Assembly: GCA_964411655.1 (NCBI GenBank)
Contig: CAYPMS010000008.1
Coordinates: 1-64,000, forward strand
Length of the DNA: 64,000 nucleotides
From: JAAYPC01 sp964411655
GTDB lineage: Bacteria > Fibrobacterota > Chitinivibrionia > Chitinivibrionales > Chitinispirillaceae
Direction: 5' to 3'
The notes beneath the pieces are model-generated. The model was not told the origin of the DNA. It worked only from the letters and a program-made list of their open reading frames with translations, and did not search any database. The position numbers were made by a program, and so were the translations under genes. Shown in pieces: positions 1 through 9,586 of the stretch. The first letter of the stretch is position 1, and every line of letters begins with the position of its first letter.

Positions 1-67
1 TAACCCGGTTGACCACAAACTCCTGACCATCTACCATCTTTGAAAGCACCTGCCAAGCTTCAGACAT
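1..67 (-). CDS. N-terminus of an unidentified protein (partial)
   Basis: The reading frame starts with ATG at 67 on the minus strand and runs off the left edge. A strong Shine-Dalgarno sequence (AAAGGAGGTTGT) sits directly upstream. The 22 visible residues begin MSEAWQVLSKMVDGQEF. This is too little to assign a family, but the ribosome site makes a real gene start likely. Confidence 0.6.
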   Translation of the reverse strand, partial: MSEAWQVLSKMVDGQEFVVNRV

Positions 68-325
68 ACAACCTCCTTTTATATCTGATAAGAATATAAA
101 TCAATTTTTTTAACCAATATTTTTAATTTTATTAATTTTTATTTTAATTTTTTTAATTTTTTTAATTATAATCATCTCCTTTCTTCAAAATTATAATTCA
201 GTTTTCCCCAACTCAACTAACTATGCTTTAATAACGTAATTAAGATAGAGATAGTTTATGATGGTATTATTTCATTTCATTAGCTATTTTCAATTCTCTT
301 CCCTATTAACCATAAAGACTAAAAA
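68..325. other. AT-rich divergent intergenic region
   Basis: This 258-base gap separates two divergent genes. From about 75 to 180 it is almost pure A/T with repeated AATTTTT and TTTAATTTT units, which suggests a bent or UP-element-like promoter region. I see no confident -35/-10 pair, tRNA or small gene in it. Confidence 0.4.
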
Positions 326-1324
326 ATGACAACTTACGAGCAATTCAAGTCTTATCTTCGTTCGCATAATTACAGTGCTGCATTTGAAACAGCAGAACGG
401 GAAGCACTAAAAAATCCTGAACAGAAAGTTTTCTGGATGAATCAACAGGCTGTAGCTCTTATAAATGCAGGTAACACAAAAGAAGCACTGGAGATTCTAA
501 AGAAAGCTCTCACTATCTATCCACAAAGCCCCTGGACATTGCTTCTTTACGCTGATGCACGACTGAAATCCGGAGACATAGCAGAAGCCTTAAGCAGGTA
601 TGAGGAGTTAATTGACAATGAAAAACTTTCCAGACGTGCTAAAAAAGGAGTTCTGGAATGTCTTATTCGTCTTGAAGAATGGAACAGAACACTTGATTGC
701 ATTTCACAATGGAATTTACCACCTGAAGAGGGCTATAGATTTCAGATCCAGGCGCTAACCGGATTAAAACGCACAGATGAAGCATTCTCTCTATGTAACC
801 AGTGGCTTCATATTTCTCCCGATAACAAATCCGCACTATGGCTTCTGGTGATGTTGGAGATTTCCCGTGACGGACTGGAAGAAGTACGTCTTAAATATGA
901 ACGTTTGGCCAAAATTCCCTCTAAACCTCCAGTTTACGGTGAAATACATGCTTACCTCTGCAAAAAATCGGGAAAAATAGATAAAGCAGTAAACCAATAT
1001 CAGAAACTACAGACTAAGACTCAGGATCCTTCAATATTACGTAAAAAAGCTTTTGCACTGGCTAAATCCGGCCAGGAACTTCAGGCCATACCTTTACTTG
1101 AAGAACTTCTTCGAATCTCTCCTGCAGATACATTTCTCCACTCCAGCTACTCAGCAGCCTGTAATCGCAGCAGCAATCTGGAACGGGCCTGGAAATTTTA
1201 TCATGAGCTGTTGAGCCTTAATCCGGATGATATGCGACTGTTCGGACGAATAAAAAAAATTCAGAAGAAACTGGAAGAATCATCAGATAAACCTGAAAAA
1301 TTTGATTCGGATATCTCCTTATGA
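326..1324 (+). CDS. Tetratricopeptide-repeat protein
   Basis: A 332-residue soluble protein built of TPR-like helical pairs from about residue 5 to 315, recognisable by repeats such as NQQAVALINAGNTKEALEIL and LLYADARLKSGDIAEALSRY. There is no signal peptide or membrane segment, so it should be cytoplasmic. TPR proteins act as docking scaffolds. The stop codon overlaps the start of the next gene (ATGA, 1321-1324), so it is translationally coupled to the large ATPase-PglZ protein and is probably its partner. No good Shine-Dalgarno is seen; the ATG follows AAAGACTAAAAA, a leader also found before the gene at 6370. The precise function is unknown. Confidence 0.85.
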   Translation: MTTYEQFKSYLRSHNYSAAFETAEREALKNPEQKVFWMNQQAVALINAGNTKEALEILKKALTIYPQSPWTLLLYADARLKSGDIAEALSRYEELIDNEKLSRRAKKGVLECLIRLEEWNRTLDCISQWNLPPEEGYRFQIQALTGLKRTDEAFSLCNQWLHISPDNKSALWLLVMLEISRDGLEEVRLKYERLAKIPSKPPVYGEIHAYLCKKSGKIDKAVNQYQKLQTKTQDPSILRKKAFALAKSGQELQAIPLLEELLRISPADTFLHSSYSAACNRSSNLERAWKFYHELLSLNPDDMRLFGRIKKIQKKLEESSDKPEKFDSDISL

Positions 1325-4300
1325 ATCAACAACCACTGCATAACTATACAATAGGAGATCTCATCGATGTACCACCTGTACAAACAGTAATCCGTCTTGA
1401 ACAAAGCATCAGTGAAGCCGGCAATATTGTCAATTCATTTGTCTTCACCTCAGATGTGGATACTCATTTTCAGGTTTTATCCCATTCATTTCTGCAGCAG
1501 CATGGACAAGGCTATTTTCTTCAAGGAGATTTCGGTTCAGGAAAAAGTCACTTTCTTGCAGCTCTGGCGGCCTGGTTTTCAGAAGTACCAGGAAGCGACC
1601 ATCTGACTTCCCAACACTCAGGGTTGAAAAAAATCAGAGAAGCCTCCAAACATCTTCTGGCTGTATCAATTTCTTTGGTTAATTATCGCAGCAATACCTC
1701 TCTGGAAAATATTATTACCGGGGCAATAGAAGAAAAACTAAACACATTTAATATTAAAAAAGCCATTTCGGTTCAGAGCAGATTTCTTAATTATCTGAAA
1801 AGTCTTCTCAATGATCCTGAATTATGTGAAGAATTCAGTTCCAGATTTGGAATTTTATCACAATCAATTGAACAATGGATCGATAAGCATCATCAGGAAG
1901 CACATTCCAAAGGTCTTCTGTTCATTAAAAGTAAAGGGCTGGATATTTCAGAACTCTATTCCAAAGAAAGATATCAGGTTTTTGAGACCGCTCTCAAAGC
2001 TGCCATAGAAGCAGGATTTAATGGTATTGTTCTGCTGATTGATGAATTATCGGAATTCTTTCGATCCAAACCTGACAGTACATCTCTTAACGAAGATGCC
2101 CGAACACTGCAGCTTTTAGGAGAATTAAGTAAAAACAACCCATTATGGATCATTGCAGCGGTTCAGGAAAGCATAGAACGCACCGGGGATGTTGCCCAGG
2201 CTACATTCCGTAAAATAAAAGACCGTTTTCCTGTTAAGCTGCATCTTTCCACTCTTCACATTAAAGATCTTATCTCCCGTCGTCTAATAAAAATCAAGCC
2301 TAATGCAGATACGGTTGTATTTCGCATTTACGAAGAGTTTTGCAGACATTTTCCAGGATTCAATGTTACTCCAGCGCTTTTCAGAAGCATTTATCCTGTA
2401 CATCCGTTGACATTATCACTCCTTGAAGGTTTGGGAGATCTTTTCTCCCAGCACCGCGGGATCGTTGATTTTGTTCATTCTCAAATAGCAGGTGATCCAG
2501 GAAGAAACATTCCCGGAGTCCTTGAGAGAACTTGTACAAGCCTGGTATCTCCAGATGCAATTTATGATCATTTTGCTCCAAGAATAGCCGAATTCTCATC
2601 ATTCTACATCTATCCCTCTCATATCATACCGCATCTGGATGAAACAATTGAAGAGTGTATCGATGATAAACAGGATAGGATTCTTTGTCGCAGATTGATC
2701 CGGATTCTTGTGCTTTACGCTATTCATCCTACAGCAACATCCCCTTCAGTAAGGGTTCTGGCAGAGCTGGTTTCCTGTATGCTTTCTTTTCAGGATCCCG
2801 ATGCTAACAGTCAATATGTATCTGAAGTACTTCTGGATCCGATAGCAGAAAAAAGCAGATTTCTCATAAAAAAAGATTCCTCGACCGGTAATCCACTGGA
2901 TGCAATTTACATAATAAGCTCCAGTGAAGATCAGGGCAAAATTTTACGATCTAGAATTGATCGTGTTTTAAACGATATCGCACCAGAAGATTCAAGAGTC
3001 TTCTCTCTTCCTCTTTCAGAACTACCCGAATCCTATTCATGGCCAGGTCCTTCAATATGGAACAGACCAGTTGAACGCACTACTGTTTGGAGACAAAGTA
3101 CCCGTAAAGTTGCCGTATTTTATCTGCACCCTGGAAATGAATTTTCAATCGAACAACAAATCGATGAGCTGCTTGCTAATGCCAGAATAGATATGGCGCT
3201 GGTAATTTCTGTTCAACAGATAAAAATGAATTGTAAAAACACTGCGGTATGGGTTATACCCTCGGATACTTCCGGGAACTCACTGTTTAAGGAGTACTTT
3301 GCCTGTAGAATGATTGCCGGTGAACTTAAGACCGCAAACCCTTCCGATGCACCACAGATTCCCCAGCTAAAAGAAATGTTAAGAAAGCTTGAACCTGCCG
3401 TTCAACAACATTTACTTCAACAGATTTACATGGGTTACTTTTGCGATTCCAATATCGAACTGGAGCCTTCTGCACGAGAGATAAAACGATTTGACAGAAT
3501 CATAGAAGCTGCAGCAGAGCAGATTCTGGAAACCCGTTATCCCCGTTTCAAGGAAATTGCCTCAAGAAGCATTCCCCCATCTTTACGTTACTATCAAAGA
3601 CTCTTTGAGGAATTCATAATCCCTGGTACTATTTCCCTGAAAGATGCACGTACACAGGGTTTATCTGAAGCAATAGAAACTATGGCAGTTCCATTAGGGC
3701 TTGTTGAAGTTAAATCCGGCAATTACTTACTTTCTCCCAATCCTGTTTCCAACCAGTTCCTTTCATGGTTTTTCGGTCTGCTGCCGGCCTCTGGTCAGAT
3801 CCCAATATCAAATCTTCTTTTAAAACTGCAAACGGATGTATATGGCGCTCCGCATGATCTCGCATGCTTTCTGATTTCATCGCTTGCCTACTGCGGTCAT
3901 ATCTCATTAATAAACAAAGGCCGTATAGTGCCAATTGACTTTATTAAACTGATGAATATTGATCAGTTCGAATATGTTGCTCCAGGAGAGCTTATCAATC
4001 AGGCAGACCGGGAGACCATTATTAGTTCATGTTCATTTTTAGGCAACTCTCTTTCCGGTGAATCTTTCGGACTCAGGCAGCAGCGTGATTTCTGGCAGGC
4101 GGTTCTGAAATTTAAAACCAGTGGAGCATCATTGATAAGCGAACTGGATCGAAAAATCAAAACTCTCTCAGAATTTTCAGCTTTCAGTAATTTTGATTTT
4201 GATAATATTAACAATAAATGTGTATCTCTTTGCAAAGTCCTTGATGAAATAAAAACCTCTTACAGTGCCCGTGAAGGATTGGAGCGTTTTCTGACTTCCT

Positions 4301-6303
4301 GGAGAAACTCCGGTTTAAAATCTGAGGATATTACCAGTCTGCGACAAATGGACCGGTTTCTTGGTCGTCATGCGGAAAGAATAGTTTTTATCAATCATTA
4401 TCTTCATCATCATTCGGTAACCGAAGCATCATCTGCAGACATTGAAACCGCTCAAAACAGGGATACTGTATTAATGATGCTACGTCAGCCTCATATATTG
4501 ATTATCCCCGACGAAGGAGAACAACTGCAGGCTGCATTTGATGCCTTTCGCCAATGTTATATGCGGAAATATTCCTCTGACCATGCCACTTTTCAGAAAT
4601 CGCGTAAAAAAGCTGCTGTGTCAAGGCATTCCTTAAAAGCTTTGCAGACAATCCGCCGTCTTGCAGCCATTGCTGCACTTGACCGTCCCAAAGGGACACA
4701 GCAGCTTCTGGATGAACTGGATAGGCCAGCTCCTGTCGTTTGTACAAGAAATACCAACGAAGAGCTTCTTCGTTCTCCTCTATGCAGTTGCGGTTATCAA
4801 TGTGGTACTTCTCCGGAACAGTACAACACACCAGACCCTGAATCCTTAATCCAGAAAATTCTGAATGATTATGCAGAAATTCTTTGCACTTCTCAGGTGC
4901 TTGAAGCTGTTTCCTCTCGGGCTTTCGCTCTGAGGGATATAGATAAATACTCTTCAGAACGGCTTCAGAACCTGCATGTTTTTCTAAAAAGTAATATCTC
5001 TGCCGGATCTCTTGCTCTATGTGATCTTCTCGATGATTCAACGGTCACAGAACTGAATAAAGCTCTCTCTGGATTCACTTCCATAGAAAAAAGAAATCTT
5101 GGTGTTCTTGAAAACGAGCTTGCCGGCCGCCGTCTTACTCCTGCACGGATAAGGGAACTGTTTAATGAGTGGCTTGGAAATTCTTCAGGTGAAACCATCC
5201 TGTCAATTGAGCATAATACAGGCTCATCAGAATACAGCACGATAGAATCACTTCTCTGGCCCTTTCTTCACCAGAAAATTTTCCAAAACTCCATTCATGA
5301 ACCAAGGGTTATAAACACGCAACCGCAGACTTTATCAGCGATGCTTGAACAGCAGTATCCATCAGGAAAACTTTCCATTATTTTTGACAGGACCCCTACA
5401 TCTGATCTTTTCGACTTTGTATGCAAGGAGCCTTTACATTATTCTGCCATACAGACTGCCTGGAATATCCTTTGTGATCGCATACTTAATACTGCAGAAC
5501 CGACACCAGAACACGTTTATTCCAATTTTCTGGACAATTCAGAAGGTGTACGTATTAAAAACCGTCTTATTGCTTTAAAAGATTTTTCCCGGAATTACGC
5601 ATCCACTTTCCCTTCTAAACTGCGTGCCCGTCTTGCAGCATCATTTTTTTATAATGACACCTGGGCTACTCCTCAGCTTAAAAGAACGATCCAGGGGAAA
5701 ATGGAAAAAATCACTTCTGAGAGCAATGACTGGTTTCAGACATTGCCCCCGATTAAAAAAATCAACTATTCCGATTGTTCTACAGTCGTGCTGATAGATG
5801 GAGTCTCCATTGATATCTGGCTGGAAGTCTTGGCGACTAATTCTGCGCTTTTCAACAATGCAAATGCCAGTATTCATCGCCTTTCTGTCCCGAGCCTGAC
5901 TATTGATAGTATCAATGAAATGTTCAGTTTTCCGGCTAAAAGCGATCCTGCAGAGAGACTGACTGAACATCAAATTAACTATATTACCATATCAGGAAAT
6001 GAAGACCATTTGTGGAAAGATCTTATTCCCAAATCAACAGCTTCAAAGCCGCAGCTTGTCAGAGTATCGTTTTTTGACGAGCAGGCACATGCAGGCAGTA
6101 TCCGCCTCCACGAGATGCCCATGCTGCTTCAAAACCTGCTTGCCAGAAACATTCCTCCGCTTCTTGATATGTGCAAAGGAGAAAAAAGATCTCTTGTAAT
6201 GACATCTGATCATGGATTCTCATTTACTCCCAAAGGCCTTTCACATGGTAATGGTGGACCTTATGAACAATCCATTTTCAGGGTTGAATGGCAACCAGGG
6301 TAG
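1321..6303 (+). CDS. BrxC/PglY-like P-loop ATPase fused to a PglZ-like phosphatase domain
   Basis: A 1660-residue cytoplasmic protein. The N-terminal part is a P-loop ATPase: Walker A GDFGSGKSH at residues 69-77, Walker B IVLLIDE ending at D241-E242. The start (YTIGDLIDVPP, then a pre-Walker strand) resembles BREX BrxC/PglY and DUF6079-type ATPases. A cysteine cluster (CSCGYQC, about 1156-1162) could bind a metal. The last 180 residues carry the alkaline-phosphatase-superfamily core seen in PglZ domains: VVLIDG with D1493, a VPSLT segment with candidate nucleophile T1527, TSDHG with D1630 and H1631, and a later SHGNGG with H1642. What is seen: both motif sets in one unbroken frame. What is known: in BREX/Pgl phage defence the ATPase and PglZ are separate proteins. 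Inferred: a fused motor-phosphatase. No PglX methyltransferase, BrxA, BrxB or BrxL is present here. Confidence 0.75.
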   Translation: MNQQPLHNYTIGDLIDVPPVQTVIRLEQSISEAGNIVNSFVFTSDVDTHFQVLSHSFLQQHGQGYFLQGDFGSGKSHFLAALAAWFSEVPGSDHLTSQHSGLKKIREASKHLLAVSISLVNYRSNTSLENIITGAIEEKLNTFNIKKAISVQSRFLNYLKSLLNDPELCEEFSSRFGILSQSIEQWIDKHHQEAHSKGLLFIKSKGLDISELYSKERYQVFETALKAAIEAGFNGIVLLIDELSEFFRSKPDSTSLNEDARTLQLLGELSKNNPLWIIAAVQESIERTGDVAQATFRKIKDRFPVKLHLSTLHIKDLISRRLIKIKPNADTVVFRIYEEFCRHFPGFNVTPALFRSIYPVHPLTLSLLEGLGDLFSQHRGIVDFVHSQIAGDPGRNIPGVLERTCTSLVSPDAIYDHFAPRIAEFSSFYIYPSHIIPHLDETIEECIDDKQDRILCRRLIRILVLYAIHPTATSPSVRVLAELVSCMLSFQDPDANSQYVSEVLLDPIAEKSRFLIKKDSSTGNPLDAIYIISSSEDQGKILRSRIDRVLNDIAPEDSRVFSLPLSELPESYSWPGPSIWNRPVERTTVWRQSTRKVAVFYLHPGNEFSIEQQIDELLANARIDMALVISVQQIKMNCKNTAVWVIPSDTSGNSLFKEYFACRMIAGELKTANPSDAPQIPQLKEMLRKLEPAVQQHLLQQIYMGYFCDSNIELEPSAREIKRFDRIIEAAAEQILETRYPRFKEIASRSIPPSLRYYQRLFEEFIIPGTISLKDARTQGLSEAIETMAVPLGLVEVKSGNYLLSPNPVSNQFLSWFFGLLPASGQIPISNLLLKLQTDVYGAPHDLACFLISSLAYCGHISLINKGRIVPIDFIKLMNIDQFEYVAPGELINQADRETIISSCSFLGNSLSGESFGLRQQRDFWQAVLKFKTSGASLISELDRKIKTLSEFSAFSNFDFDNINNKCVSLCKVLDEIKTSYSAREGLERFLTSWRNSGLKSEDITSLRQMDRFLGRHAERIVFINHYLHHHSVTEASSADIETAQNRDTVLMMLRQPHILIIPDEGEQLQAAFDAFRQCYMRKYSSDHATFQKSRKKAAVSRHSLKALQTIRRLAAIAALDRPKGTQQLLDELDRPAPVVCTRNTNEELLRSPLCSCGYQCGTSPEQYNTPDPESLIQKILNDYAEILCTSQVLEAVSSRAFALRDIDKYSSERLQNLHVFLKSNISAGSLALCDLLDDSTVTELNKALSGFTSIEKRNLGVLENELAGRRLTPARIRELFNEWLGNSSGETILSIEHNTGSSEYSTIESLLWPFLHQKIFQNSIHEPRVINTQPQTLSAMLEQQYPSGKLSIIFDRTPTSDLFDFVCKEPLHYSAIQTAWNILCDRILNTAEPTPEHVYSNFLDNSEGVRIKNRLIALKDFSRNYASTFPSKLRARLAASFFYNDTWATPQLKRTIQGKMEKITSESNDWFQTLPPIKKINYSDCSTVVLIDGVSIDIWLEVLATNSALFNNANASIHRLSVPSLTIDSINEMFSFPAKSDPAERLTEHQINYITISGNEDHLWKDLIPKSTASKPQLVRVSFFDEQAHAGSIRLHEMPMLLQNLLARNIPPLLDMCKGEKRSLVMTSDHGFSFTPKGLSHGNGGPYEQSIFRVEWQPG

Positions 6304-6369
6304 ATGTATACTTTTTTTGCTGAGTCTATTTATAGGTAAGTGCTTCTGGTGAAAGGCAAAGACTAAAAC

Positions 6370-7215
6370 ATGAGTGAAAGCCTGAAAAATGAACTATTCA
6401 GATTACAGCCCAGATTTATTTATCTGGAGCTTTTATTCCTTTATACAATTGCCTCAATCTGTATCATCTCCTGGTTTCCCCCCATCTTTTCTCTTTTAGC
6501 TTTTGAAGAGATACTGCGTTCAGCAATTAATGCTTCCTTGCTTCTGAATTTAACTGCTTTTGTAATTTTCCTGCTTTATAAATTCATAAAGGATGAAATA
6601 CGACGTATCTCTTTTATAATTACAGATGATCATGTTATCATAAAAGGTTTCTCCAGAACCACATCAGTTCGTCTTTCAGATATTAATAATGTTCAATATG
6701 TCAGAATACCTGTAGTTCGCGGTTTTCTCAAGCTAAGTACATCAGATAACGTAATTAAAATTCCATTATTAATTGAACATACCATGACCTTTATCACATC
6801 TTTGCAAAGCAGACTCAATAAGAATCCGAATGTTTCATCCGGCATCAATGACAAACGATTATACGAAGACGTGAAGGTATTCCAGGACTCTTACCAGCGT
6901 TCCTTGAGAGCTTTTTCTCCACTTATTCTGATTTCTCTTTTCATGTTTTTTTTCAACACCATTATTGCAGTTGAATTCTGGGAACTAGCTCTTATTCCAA
7001 CCTTATTATTTGCAATGATCGGTCTGCTTCTTCCCACGATTGGGTACCACATTGCCGATGTCAAAATAAATCATTCTGTCAGAAACCTTCTCAGATCAAA
7101 TACCGCCGAGTTGCATAACAACAGCATGGAATATCTTTATAGTGGATTTCTTATATTTATCTTATATCTTTTTATCGGATTTTTTTTTAAGGCCGTCTTT
7201 CTGTGGACCTATTAA
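6370..7215 (+). CDS. Membrane protein with bacterial PH-like domain
   Basis: A 281-residue protein with hydrophobic segments near residues 18-36, 50-70, 185-205, 208-228 and 255-278. Between the first and second membrane pairs, roughly residues 77-148, lies a bacterial PH-like (DUF304 type) stretch: FIITDDHVIIKGFSRTTSVR, then LSDINNVQYVRIPVVRGFLK. Such proteins are inner-membrane and often stress-linked, with few known mechanisms. It lies 66 bases after the ATPase-PglZ gene on the same strand, and the Dus gene overlaps its 3' end by 13 bases, so the four genes could be one transcript. The ATG follows AAAGACTAAAAC rather than a Shine-Dalgarno sequence. Confidence 0.7.
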   Translation: MSESLKNELFRLQPRFIYLELLFLYTIASICIISWFPPIFSLLAFEEILRSAINASLLLNLTAFVIFLLYKFIKDEIRRISFIITDDHVIIKGFSRTTSVRLSDINNVQYVRIPVVRGFLKLSTSDNVIKIPLLIEHTMTFITSLQSRLNKNPNVSSGINDKRLYEDVKVFQDSYQRSLRAFSPLILISLFMFFFNTIIAVEFWELALIPTLLFAMIGLLLPTIGYHIADVKINHSVRNLLRSNTAELHNNSMEYLYSGFLIFILYLFIGFFFKAVFLWTY

Positions 7216-8189
7216 ATAAACCCCTTGTACTTAGAAGCAAATCTATTACGCCTCCATTACTCTGTGCTCCGATGGCTGGACTTACCCATAGTGCATTCAG
7301 ACGGCTACTGGCAGATTTCGGAGGTTACGGTTGTCTTTACACTGAGATGCTCTCAGTAAAAGCACTTCTGGTTGAAGACCTCAGCCGGTCTCCATTTACC
7401 AAAAAAAGATCCAGTGAAGGTAATGTCATCTACCAGTTAAAATTATCAGGCAATGAACCAATAAAAAAAATCATAGAACGCATTGCCAGTATCGAACCAT
7501 TTGCAATAGATATAAACCTTGGATGTCCCGCACCTGAGGTTAGTAAAGACGGTTGTGGCAAATCACTTTTTGATAATATAGAACTGTTAGAAACTACTCT
7601 TGATAAATTCAGGAATTGCTGGAATGGCATACTGACCATTAAATGTCGTCTGGGAAATAATGGACCTGGCTGGGAGGATCGTTTTTCTGCACGGATTAAA
7701 CTGTTTGAAAAGTATGGTATCGACGGGATCTGTGTTCACCCCAGATTTTCTGATGAAAAACTGAAAAGAGAAGCCCGCTGGAATCTTTTCGCATGGATCA
7801 GATCTCAAAGCAGAATTCCTCTTATTGCTAACGGTGATATAGGTGATCTCACCGCATTGGAACTGATTTCTTCCGGTAAATGTGATGCTTTGATGATTGG
7901 CCGCATGGCTGTTGTAAAGCCATGGATTTTCAGGGAGTTAAGAGGTGAAACAGTCAATTTTGATTATGCAGAGGTCTGGAACCGTCATCTGGATTATATC
8001 TGTGAAGACTTCCCGGCAGAAAAAGCTATTGGTAGAATAAAAGAATTTACATCCTATTATTCCAAAAACTTTTTCTTTGGCCATGAGCTATTCAGAGTAG
8101 TGCAATCAGCTCCTTCAATCCAACTGCTTAGGGAAAGAGCCAACTGTTTTTTGACCTCCGGTCCCCAGATTAGCGCTGTAAAGCTGTAA
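7203..8189 (+). CDS. dus: tRNA-dihydrouridine synthase
   Basis: A 328-residue flavoenzyme of the Dus family that reduces uridine to dihydrouridine in tRNA loops using FMN and NADPH. Visible family motifs are APMAGLTHSAFR (about residues 23-34, FMN loop), INLGCPAPEV with the catalytic cysteine of the GCP motif (about 105-114), IKCRLG, and the C-terminal phosphate loop NGDIGD...LMIGRMAVVKPWIF. The start is GTG at 7203; the first in-frame ATG lies inside the conserved APMAGL motif, so GTG is required. It overlaps the membrane-protein gene by 13 bases. Which Dus subtype it is cannot be settled by eye; DusB-like is most likely. Confidence 0.9.
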   Translation: MDLLNKPLVLRSKSITPPLLCAPMAGLTHSAFRRLLADFGGYGCLYTEMLSVKALLVEDLSRSPFTKKRSSEGNVIYQLKLSGNEPIKKIIERIASIEPFAIDINLGCPAPEVSKDGCGKSLFDNIELLETTLDKFRNCWNGILTIKCRLGNNGPGWEDRFSARIKLFEKYGIDGICVHPRFSDEKLKREARWNLFAWIRSQSRIPLIANGDIGDLTALELISSGKCDALMIGRMAVVKPWIFRELRGETVNFDYAEVWNRHLDYICEDFPAEKAIGRIKEFTSYYSKNFFFGHELFRVVQSAPSIQLLRERANCFLTSGPQISAVKL

Positions 8190-8190
8190 A

Positions 8191-8221
8191 AAAAAAATCT
8201 GATTTAAGTCATGATTCAGAT
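8191..8221 (-). terminator. Intrinsic terminator of the HD-GYP gene
   Basis: Read on the minus strand, ATCTGA and TCAGAT form a stem of six pairs around a 13-base loop, followed by a run of about ten T. The stem includes the stop codon of the HD-GYP gene. Convergent dus ends just before it. Confidence 0.6.
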
Positions 8222-9409
8222 CACCAGTTCCAGTGTAAATCCTTTGTGTTTGGCCATATCTATTAAAATCGGTTTAACTTTCTGCCGGTTTTTGGTCTCG
8301 TATATAATAATTTGAGGATTTTCCAGATTTTCCGGGTTATCACGTGCTACCACCCCATAATAACCTATTAACTGAGGTGTTGGTGCATTGACAATTTTTA
8401 TTCTTGCACCTACCGGATACAATGGAACAATAGTAGTCAGAGTCTTAACAATGTCCGCATTGAGCAGATTACCACCCATTTCAATGAGATTTCTTAATGA
8501 GGTTTTTATATCGCAAGGCTCGATCCCTTCTCGCGGTCTACCAGAAATATAAGAGTCGTAACAATCTGCAACTGCCACAATTTCAGCAAACCTGTGTATC
8601 ATATTCTGTCTTGAAAAATCCTTTAGCGGTGGGCGGTTATCCCCTTTTATTCCTTGGGGGTAGCCTGTTCCATTCTGCCTTTCGTGATGCTGCAAAGCAA
8701 CGGCTGCACTGGTTGAGGGGATTGCATGATTCTGAGAAAGCATAAGAAAGCCATAAACTGTATGCTGCTGAAAAGTTTTCAGTTCCTCTGAATTGTATTC
8801 AGTTATTTTTTTGGCAAGCAGCTCTTTTGGCAAAGCAATCAGTCCCAGTTCGTAATTGAGCGCTCCAATGCCAAGCTGTTTCATCTCTTCGTAAGACAAT
8901 TTGTATTTCTTGCCAATGCAAAGAGAGGTTATGGTAACGTTTAGCGCATGTCCCAGAAGACTGGGTTGAGTCTGTTGCATGGCTGATAAATTAAGCACAA
9001 TAGATGATTGACTCATGATTTCTTCTACAAACTTGTCCAGAGCCTTAACCATCCCATTACTCATTATAAACTTGTTCAGGTACTGTTTGTTTTCCTTTAA
9101 AATATCCTTAATCTTATCTGTACTTTTAACACGGAAATGGTCAATAGCATTTGCAAGCTCTTTTGAGCTGGAATCAATTGATTGACTCATCTCCCTCTGA
9201 GCCGCTTCAGATACAACATCTTGCGGAGTTACACTCTCGGTACCTTCAACATCTATAAGGACATTGCGGTAACCCAACTGTTTTAATCTTTCACGGTACC
9301 TTTCCTTTACTCTATAGCCAGCTGCCAAAAGAAGTTCTCCTGAAGGCAGCACTATAGATTCACCAAGAACCATATCTTCTTGGACCTGATCTAAAGTATA
9401 TCTTACCAC
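8216..9409 (-). CDS. HD-GYP domain protein with degenerate HD pair
   Basis: About 397 residues. The N-terminal 60 residues are a DUF3391-like domain (EDMVLGESIVLPSGELLL), followed by a helical linker and an HD-GYP domain. HD-GYP proteins normally hydrolyse c-di-GMP with a bimetal centre. Here GHALNV, QQHTVYG, HHERQNGTGYP and VADCYD are intact, but the defining HD of LLHDIGK is replaced by LNYELG (N185-Y186), so catalysis is doubtful while the GYP loop remains. It may act as a c-di-GMP receptor or scaffold. The start chosen is GTG at 9409, five bases after GGAAGG; a TTG at 9424 is less well placed. It stands alone between convergent dus and divergent trmH-like genes. Confidence 0.85.
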   Translation of the reverse strand: MVRYTLDQVQEDMVLGESIVLPSGELLLAAGYRVKERYRERLKQLGYRNVLIDVEGTESVTPQDVVSEAAQREMSQSIDSSSKELANAIDHFRVKSTDKIKDILKENKQYLNKFIMSNGMVKALDKFVEEIMSQSSIVLNLSAMQQTQPSLLGHALNVTITSLCIGKKYKLSYEEMKQLGIGALNYELGLIALPKELLAKKITEYNSEELKTFQQHTVYGFLMLSQNHAIPSTSAAVALQHHERQNGTGYPQGIKGDNRPPLKDFSRQNMIHRFAEIVAVADCYDSYISGRPREGIEPCDIKTSLRNLIEMGGNLLNADIVKTLTTIVPLYPVGARIKIVNAPTPQLIGYYGVVARDNPENLENPQIIIYETKNRQKVKPILIDMAKHKGFTLELVI

Positions 9410-9586
9410 AATTACCTTCCACAATCACAACAATACATCTTTTGAGTAATACTTAAGATTATACACACATTTAGACCAATATTCAAAGTGCATTTTGGCC
9501 TCTCTGAAATTTATTTATTCTATCATGAGCAAAAGTCCAAACCCTCACTTATATTACAAAGATATAATCAGCATCGAAGGCAATAT

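Noticed and set aside
4502..5041. A 179-codon minus-strand frame
   Set aside because: It lies wholly inside the ATPase-PglZ gene in antisense, with no ribosome site and no recognisable domain.
326..8189. A complete BREX or Pgl defence island
   Set aside because: Only an ATPase and a PglZ-like domain are present. No PglX methyltransferase, BrxA, BrxB, BrxL, PglW kinase or other defence genes flank them.
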